Shown here piece by piece: positions 60,814-64,000 of a stretch of 64,000 nucleotides of DNA. The translations under genes and the position numbers were made by a program. Where the stretch lies: positions 78,118 through 142,117 of the forward strand of contig NZ_WBUE01000009.1 in the NCBI RefSeq assembly GCF_009026145.1, read 5' to 3'. The notes under the pieces were generated by a model, which was not told the origin of the DNA, searched no databases, and saw nothing but the letters and a program-made list of their open reading frames with translations. The stretch comes from Hyphomicrobium sp. Its GTDB lineage: Bacteria > Pseudomonadota > Alphaproteobacteria > Rhizobiales > Hyphomicrobiaceae. Position 1 is the first letter of the stretch; each line of letters starts with the position of its first letter.

Positions 60814-61113
60814 CCGCATGGGCGAGACCACCCCGCGGCTCCCTGCGATCAGGCGCGATCACCACAGAGAGGTAAATGTTCCGCATGACAGGTGTGGTTT
60901 TGTACACAATCGTATGAGTTTCGAAATCAAGAGACGTCTCGCTTGAGAGGCCCTAGGTCGGACAGAGGAACGTCGATTTACAGATCGATCCAAAGTCGGT
61001 CGATGGGGCCTCGCAATAGAGTACCGTCTCGGTTTGAGATTATTTCCGGTTGAGTCCTGGTTGACACGGACGCCGAACCGACGCCTGCTTAGCCCAAAGT
61101 ATGGAGAGAGCGC
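60814..61113. other. Intergenic stretch, possible promoter
   Basis: 300 bases without a supported gene. A TTGACA at about 61062-61067 could be a -35 element for the small gene at 61114. A GAGACGTCTC palindrome lies near 60931. Confidence 0.35.
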
Positions 61114-61290
61114 ATGGCGAGGGGATTGTACCGCGTCAAGGATGGCTGGGGCGGCGAGGATAGCGCTTGGGTCGTGTACGAAGACCCTTCACGGCTATAC
61201 GAACTCCCAGCCAGCCTATATGCGGCGCAGGGATATCAGCCGCCGCTACCGACTCTGCCCGTTTACGACGACACGCCCTCTAATGCTTAG
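61114..61290 (+). CDS. Small orphan protein, 58 aa
   Basis: ATG 61114 with GGAGAGAG ribosome site eight bases upstream. It begins MARGLYRVKDGWGGEDSAW and continues VVYEDPSRLYELPASLYAA; no family recognised. The DNA is partly repeated at 61815-61916 (deleted of about 38 bases and the N-terminus), so the locus has been duplicated. Good RBS and a clean frame argue that this copy is real. Confidence 0.5.
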   Translation: MARGLYRVKDGWGGEDSAWVVYEDPSRLYELPASLYAAQGYQPPLPTLPVYDDTPSNA

Positions 61291-61370
61291 GGGAAGCAGC
61301 TTTCGGAACCGCTAGCTCGGGACTCTGCACGTCGGGCTGAGAAGAAGGGCTGTCGCGACACCGCGGGGTG

Positions 61371-61676
61371 TTAGGTTTTGGGCAATCGCTCCTCGAGCAG
61401 CTGGCGCAGAGCCGCGATCTCGCCCTTTACGCCCTTGATCTCGCCCATCATCTCGCCAAAGCCGAGCGCAAGCTTCTTGTTGAGTGTCTCGACCTTACGC
61501 TCCAGCGTCGTGAACCGCTGTGTGTGGACGGCCTGCTGCTCCTTGATCTCGGCCAGCTCGCGGTCGATCCGCGAAAACCTGACGTTCAGGATGTCGGGGA
61601 TGCTGTCGACCATCTGCTCCAAGTCGCTCACGCGCTTCTCAATGTTAGCTGTCTGGCGCCCTCTTTTAGTGCCCAT
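61371..61676 (-). CDS. Coiled-coil protein, 101 aa
   Basis: A single long heptad-rich helix (IEKRVSDLEQMVDSI; DRELAEIKEQQAV; LERKVETLNKKLALG; EIAALRQLLEERL) makes a coiled coil from about 12 to 97. No signal or TM. Such proteins in phage islands act as spacers or regulators, but I recognise no family. ATG at 61676. Confidence 0.55.
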   Translation of the reverse strand: MGTKRGRQTANIEKRVSDLEQMVDSIPDILNVRFSRIDRELAEIKEQQAVHTQRFTTLERKVETLNKKLALGFGEMMGEIKGVKGEIAALRQLLEERLPKT

Positions 61677-61699
61677 TTAAGTCCTCGGGAAGTGCCCGC

Positions 61700-61732
61700 G
61701 AGTTCGGAATCGAGCTCGTCCCCTACGGCTAA
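61700..61732 (+). pseudogene. Remnant D of gpU (last ten codons)
   Basis: Frame EFGIELVPYG followed by TAA at 61730-61732, matching the KVEFDIELVHYG end of the other gpU copies. Short, so the match alone is weak, but it lies in the series of repeats. Confidence 0.4.
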
Positions 61733-61814
61733 GGGGGCGTGCGCTGCGAACCTTGCCGTCCTGTTGCCCGTGATGCAATGTGCGGTCACCAAGGTAGGTC
61801 CGCCAAGATGGGCA

Positions 61815-61916
61815 GTCGATGACCCCTCGCGGCTATATGAGCTCCCAGCCAGCATATATGCGGCGCAGGGACACGCCCCCAAATACATAGGGAAGCAGCT
61901 TTCGAGACCCATATAG
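61815..61916 (+). pseudogene. Truncated copy of the 58-aa orphan gene
   Basis: Reads VDDPSRLYELPASIYAAQG, then after a deletion of about 38 bases a different tail (KYIGKQLSRPI) ending TAG at 61914-61916. It lacks the 5' half of the gene at 61114. Nucleotide similarity continues past the stop of the first copy (GGGAAGCAGCTTTCG). Confidence 0.6.
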
Positions 61917-61922
61917 CACTGA

Positions 61923-61994
61923 TCTCGGCGTGACGGGGCGACATCGTCGCACCGCAAGGTAGAGTTCGACATCGAGTTCGTCCACTACTGCTAG
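61923..61994 (+). pseudogene. Remnant C: fused gpX start and gpU end
   Basis: Begins with the first codons of gpX (TCTCGGCGTGACGG) and passes into the gpU end (KVEFDIEFVHYC, stop TAG 61992-61994). It looks like a deletion between a gpX copy and a gpU copy. Its stop overlaps, convergently, the stop of the antitoxin gene to the right. Confidence 0.5.
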
Positions 61995-62293
61995 GCCGCC
62001 TCGGTCTCAATCTTCCGCGTCTTGATTTTGGCGTAAGCTTTGCGCTTCCCGACGACCTCTTTCGTCAGGTCGTGCATCGCCTGCAGGTTCATCCAGAACT
62101 CAGCCGAGTTGCTGAAGTAGCGTGCGAGCCGGATCGCTGTGTCGGCGGTCATGCCGCGACGACCAGCGATCATCTCGGTGAGACGGTTTGCCGGGACGTC
62201 GATCTCGCTTGCAAGAGCGCGGGCGCTCACACCCAAGGGCTTCAGAAACTCCTCGTCCAGCATCTCGCCTGGGTGCGTCGTGACGCGCTTCAT
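61991..62293 (-). CDS. higA: Orphan HigA-family antitoxin
   Basis: A 100-residue HigA from ATG 62293 (MKRVTTHPGEMLDEEFLKPL). HTH at about 20-70 (SARALASEIDVPANRLTEMI; RRGMTADTAIRLARYF), then NSAEFWMNLQAMHDL, the classic HigA ending. The in-frame ATG at 62332 adds 13 residues. The usual higB just upstream is missing; that place is taken by gpU remnant B, so the antitoxin is alone. Confidence 0.85.
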   Translation of the reverse strand: MKRVTTHPGEMLDEEFLKPLGVSARALASEIDVPANRLTEMIAGRRGMTADTAIRLARYFSNSAEFWMNLQAMHDLTKEVVGKRKAYAKIKTRKIETEAA

Positions 62294-62370
62294 GGCCAAT
62301 AGGCTAGGAGCCCGGTAAGTCTTCTTGGTCATCGGCTGCTCCTCTGCTGCACGGAGTCATTTATCCCACT

Positions 62371-62559
62371 ACATGTTCGGCCTCGGCCAGCTTGAGCTGG
62401 CCGAGGCCGCCAACGGCAAGACGCGCGGGCTAGTCAGCGGCTTCGGACGGCTACTATGGCAAGTGCATCCGGGCGATTGACGACGACCAGACGCTGTTGT
62501 TCGCCGACAGTGCGCCCCACAAGGTCGAGTTCGACATCGAGCTCGTCCACTACGGTTGA
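62371..62559 (+). pseudogene. Remnant B of gpU, frameshifted
   Basis: One frame reads YMFGLGQLELAEAANGKTRG; after a shift near 62445 another frame reads YYGKCIRAIDDDQTLLFADS and ends HKVEFDIELVHYG, TGA 62557-62559. This is the longest gpU copy but has no start. A perfect 13-bp palindrome at 62380-62407 lies in the coding part. Confidence 0.65.
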
Positions 62560-62572
62560 CGACAGATTAGCA

Positions 62573-63001
62573 TCATGCCGCGAGGCGGCGCGACGACTTC
62601 CTGGTCTTCGGTCTGGCCTTCGACTTGGCCAGTGGATAGTGCTTCAGCAGCGGGTCGACCTGGATGCCCCAGGCGTCGCGCAGCTTGGCGATCTGAGCCT
62701 TGGAGAGATAGCGCTTGCGCGCCAGCACCTCGGAGGCGCGCGCCCGGCCAATGAGCGCAGCCAAATCTGTCTGAGTGCGCCCGGTCATCTCCATGATGGA
62801 CTTGAGGTACGGGATCGGCTCCGGGTCCTCGATCGGGTAGTGCTTCTCCTCGTAGGCAGAGATCAGCGTCGCCAGGATCTCGAAGCGCGCTTCCTCCACG
62901 GAGCCGGTCTTGGGCTCCTTATCGAAATACTGCTCTATCTCCCGGAGCGCCCACTCGTAGTCGTCCTCGGTCCTGATGGGGCGAATGTCGATCTTCATCA
63001 C
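62573..63001 (-). CDS. higA: HigA-like antitoxin with HTH
   Basis: A 142-residue protein: N-terminal helical part (EDDYEWALREIEQYF), then HTH at about 68-110 (YLKSIMEMTGRTQTDLAALI; RASEVLARKRYLSKAQIAKL), and a basic tail. This two-part form is typical of antitoxins partnered with the HigB-type toxin. ATG overlaps the toxin stop by four bases. Confidence 0.85.
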   Translation of the reverse strand: MMKIDIRPIRTEDDYEWALREIEQYFDKEPKTGSVEEARFEILATLISAYEEKHYPIEDPEPIPYLKSIMEMTGRTQTDLAALIGRARASEVLARKRYLSKAQIAKLRDAWGIQVDPLLKHYPLAKSKARPKTRKSSRRLAA

Positions 63002-63291
63002 ACCTTCTCCGCGTCAATCTTGTCGTACTCGGCATGGGTGCCGACCCATTTGATCATCGCTCGGCCGTACTTGAACGTGAAGCGCACCACGAGCCGGTAG
63101 TTGTTGCCGCCCATGTTGAACACCATCCGTCTGTCGCCGATCTGATCGGCCGACCTGTAGTCCTGCTTGACGTCGTGCGGCGACGTCCACGTGGCCCTCG
63201 ATGCGAGCTTGTACCAGCTCTTGAGCGGCTGCTCGGCCGGCGGATGCAACTTCCAGAAATCGCGCAGCTTCTTGAGCGAGATCACGTGCAT
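62998..63291 (-). CDS. higB: HigB-family mRNA interferase toxin
   Basis: A 97-residue toxin from ATG 63291 (MHVISLKKLRDFWKLHP). Core: LASRATWTSPHDVKQDYRSA, MGGNNYRLVVRFTFKYGRAM, KWVGTHAEYDKID, the pattern of HigB (PF09907). It should cleave mRNA in translating ribosomes and is neutralised by the adjacent HigA. The frame extends upstream to 63357 without RBS. Confidence 0.87.
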   Translation of the reverse strand: MHVISLKKLRDFWKLHPPAEQPLKSWYKLASRATWTSPHDVKQDYRSADQIGDRRMVFNMGGNNYRLVVRFTFKYGRAMIKWVGTHAEYDKIDAEKV

Positions 63292-63350
63292 TCCAAAAAC
63301 TAGCATGTTTCCAAATTGGGAACAAGTGAAAAGCGGCTGGAGCATAGGCG

Positions 63351-63580
63351 ATGGCAACCGATCTCGGCGTCACGGTGATCGCTCAGCAGGGCGACATGGT
63401 CGACCTCATGGTGTGGCGTCACTACGGGCGCCAGGACGGCCGGCGCGTCGAGCAGGTCCTCGACCACCCGAATAATTACGACCTTCCGATCGTGACGAGA
63501 TCCTGCCGATCGGCACGCGGGTCTACATGCCCCACATCGAGGAGCCGCTGGTCACGTCCACCTTCAAGCTCTGGGGATAA
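63351..63580 (+). pseudogene. Remnant B of gpX, frameshifted
   Basis: Starts MATDLGVTVIAQQGDMVDLM, RQDGRRVEQVLDHPNNYDL, then a frameshift near 63490; the second frame gives EILPIGTRVYMPHIEEP and LVTSTFKLWG with TAA at 63578-63580. One indel would restore a full gpX. Confidence 0.8.
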
Positions 63581-63582
63581 CC

Positions 63583-63753
63583 GTGACGCCAGCATATTCG
63601 ATCATGGCCGGCGGCACCAACATACAGGGCCGCGTTGTTTCGCTCGAGGTCGCTGATACCGAGGCCAACAAGTCCGATAAGGCGGGCATCGGCATTGATG
63701 ACCGCAACTGCGAGGTCGTATTGCCCGCCAAGGGCGCGTTGCTCATGAGTTGA
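63583..63753 (+). pseudogene. 5' fragment of gpD, copy B
   Basis: GTG at 63583 two bases after gpX: VTPAYSIMAGGTNIQGRVVS then DDRNCEVVLPAKGALLMS and TGA at 63751-63753. It is the first 56 residues of a P2-like late control protein; the remaining 250 or more residues are absent. Confidence 0.75.
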
Positions 63754-63874
63754 AGCCATGCCGAAGACTCGACTCCGAGGCCAGAAGGGATTTGTTTACG
63801 CGAGTGTCCCTAAAGCTGAGCGTGGCACTGGGTTCCATCCCCGAGCGGCAGCGCGAAGCGTTTCGCCAGAAGTT

Positions 63875-64000
63875 TGAACCGCTCCGGGTTTGTCGGAGGC
63901 TCCAGATCTTGAGAGATTGGAGCCATGGAGAATCACCAGACATCCCGCAAGTTCTCGCCGGAGGTGCGTGAACGCGCCGTCCGGATGGTGCTCGAGCATC
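63875..64000 (+). mobile_element. Left end of an IS3-family element
   Basis: Island sequence changes near 63875 to TGAACCGCTCCGGG, a plausible terminal repeat of an IS3-type element, followed by the transposase OrfA start. The other end is off the window, so the exact boundary and target duplication cannot be seen. Confidence 0.6.
63925..64000 (+). CDS. IS3-family transposase OrfA (5' part)
   Basis: Starts MENHQTSRKFSPEVRERAV then RMVLEH at the window end. The RKFSPEVRERAVRMV segment is the classic opening of IS3-group OrfA, the HTH protein that recognises the element's ends. Only 25 codons are in view. Confidence 0.8.
   Translation, partial: MENHQTSRKFSPEVRERAVRMVLEH

Noticed and set aside
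62380..62407. A 13-bp perfect palindrome read as a terminator
   Set aside because: No T-tract on either side, and it codes for a repeated gpU-like segment (GLGQLELAEA), so it is probably a coding coincidence.
63750..63971. A 73-codon rightward frame across the IS boundary
   Set aside because: It runs from island DNA into the IS end and out of frame with OrfA, which begins at 63925.

Overview
This is a high-GC chromosomal window from an alphaproteobacterium, most likely of the order Hyphomicrobiales (Rhizobiales). The evidence is conserved gene order: rimP-nusA-ylxR-infB-rbfA-truB-rpsO-pnp, a fur-to-lnt block, mutS beside glnD, an lnt/phrR/metK/trmB group like the actA-phrR region of Sinorhizobium, and an OlsB ornithine-lipid acyltransferase. 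I cannot name the genus.

Layout. 1-5.8 kb: miscellaneous metabolic and small genes (partial FAD oxidase, glycerate kinase, NAD(P)-binding protein, NTF2-like protein, a Trp/Arg-rich secreted peptide, a membrane-anchored unknown). 6.0-15.9 kb: the translation/RNA-decay operon, read leftward from rimP to pnp and closed by two hairpins. 16.1-27.4 kb: leftward genes trmB, metK, phrR, lnt, CorC-like, ybeY, phoH, miaB, plsC-like, fur, rimI and tsaB, in tight and often overlapping runs. 27.4-34.0 kb: nitroreductase, Nfu scaffold, UspA, trpS and murJ leftward; rhomboid and OmpA-family genes rightward. 34.0-44.2 kb: glnD, mutS, maeB (malic enzyme-phosphotransacetylase), an intracellular PHB depolymerase and a glutathione transferase.

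44.2-51.5 kb is the most interesting chromosomal region. It encodes a CqsA/LqsA-type alpha-oxoamine synthase, a six-TM histidine kinase whose sensor domain aligns almost without gaps to Vibrio CqsS, and a stand-alone response regulator resembling Legionella LqsR. Together they look like a complete alpha-hydroxyketone quorum-sensing system, here in an alphaproteobacterium. A consensus CtrA box lies just before the synthase start. A PAS-GGDEF-EAL protein and OlsB follow.

51.7-57.4 kb returns to housekeeping and regulation: hybrid kinase, Trm112-like, Lon-N-domain, CnoX-like thioredoxin, ProXp editing factor and a small secreted protein. A tRNA-Gly(GCC) at 57.5 kb marks the edge of a decayed prophage island that runs to the window end. 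The island carries a terminase-small-subunit-like gene, repeated broken copies of P2-like tail genes U, X and D, three toxin-antitoxin loci (one reduced to the antitoxin) placed repeatedly at the U/X junction on the opposite strand, a duplicated small orphan gene, and the start of an IS3-family element at the right edge.
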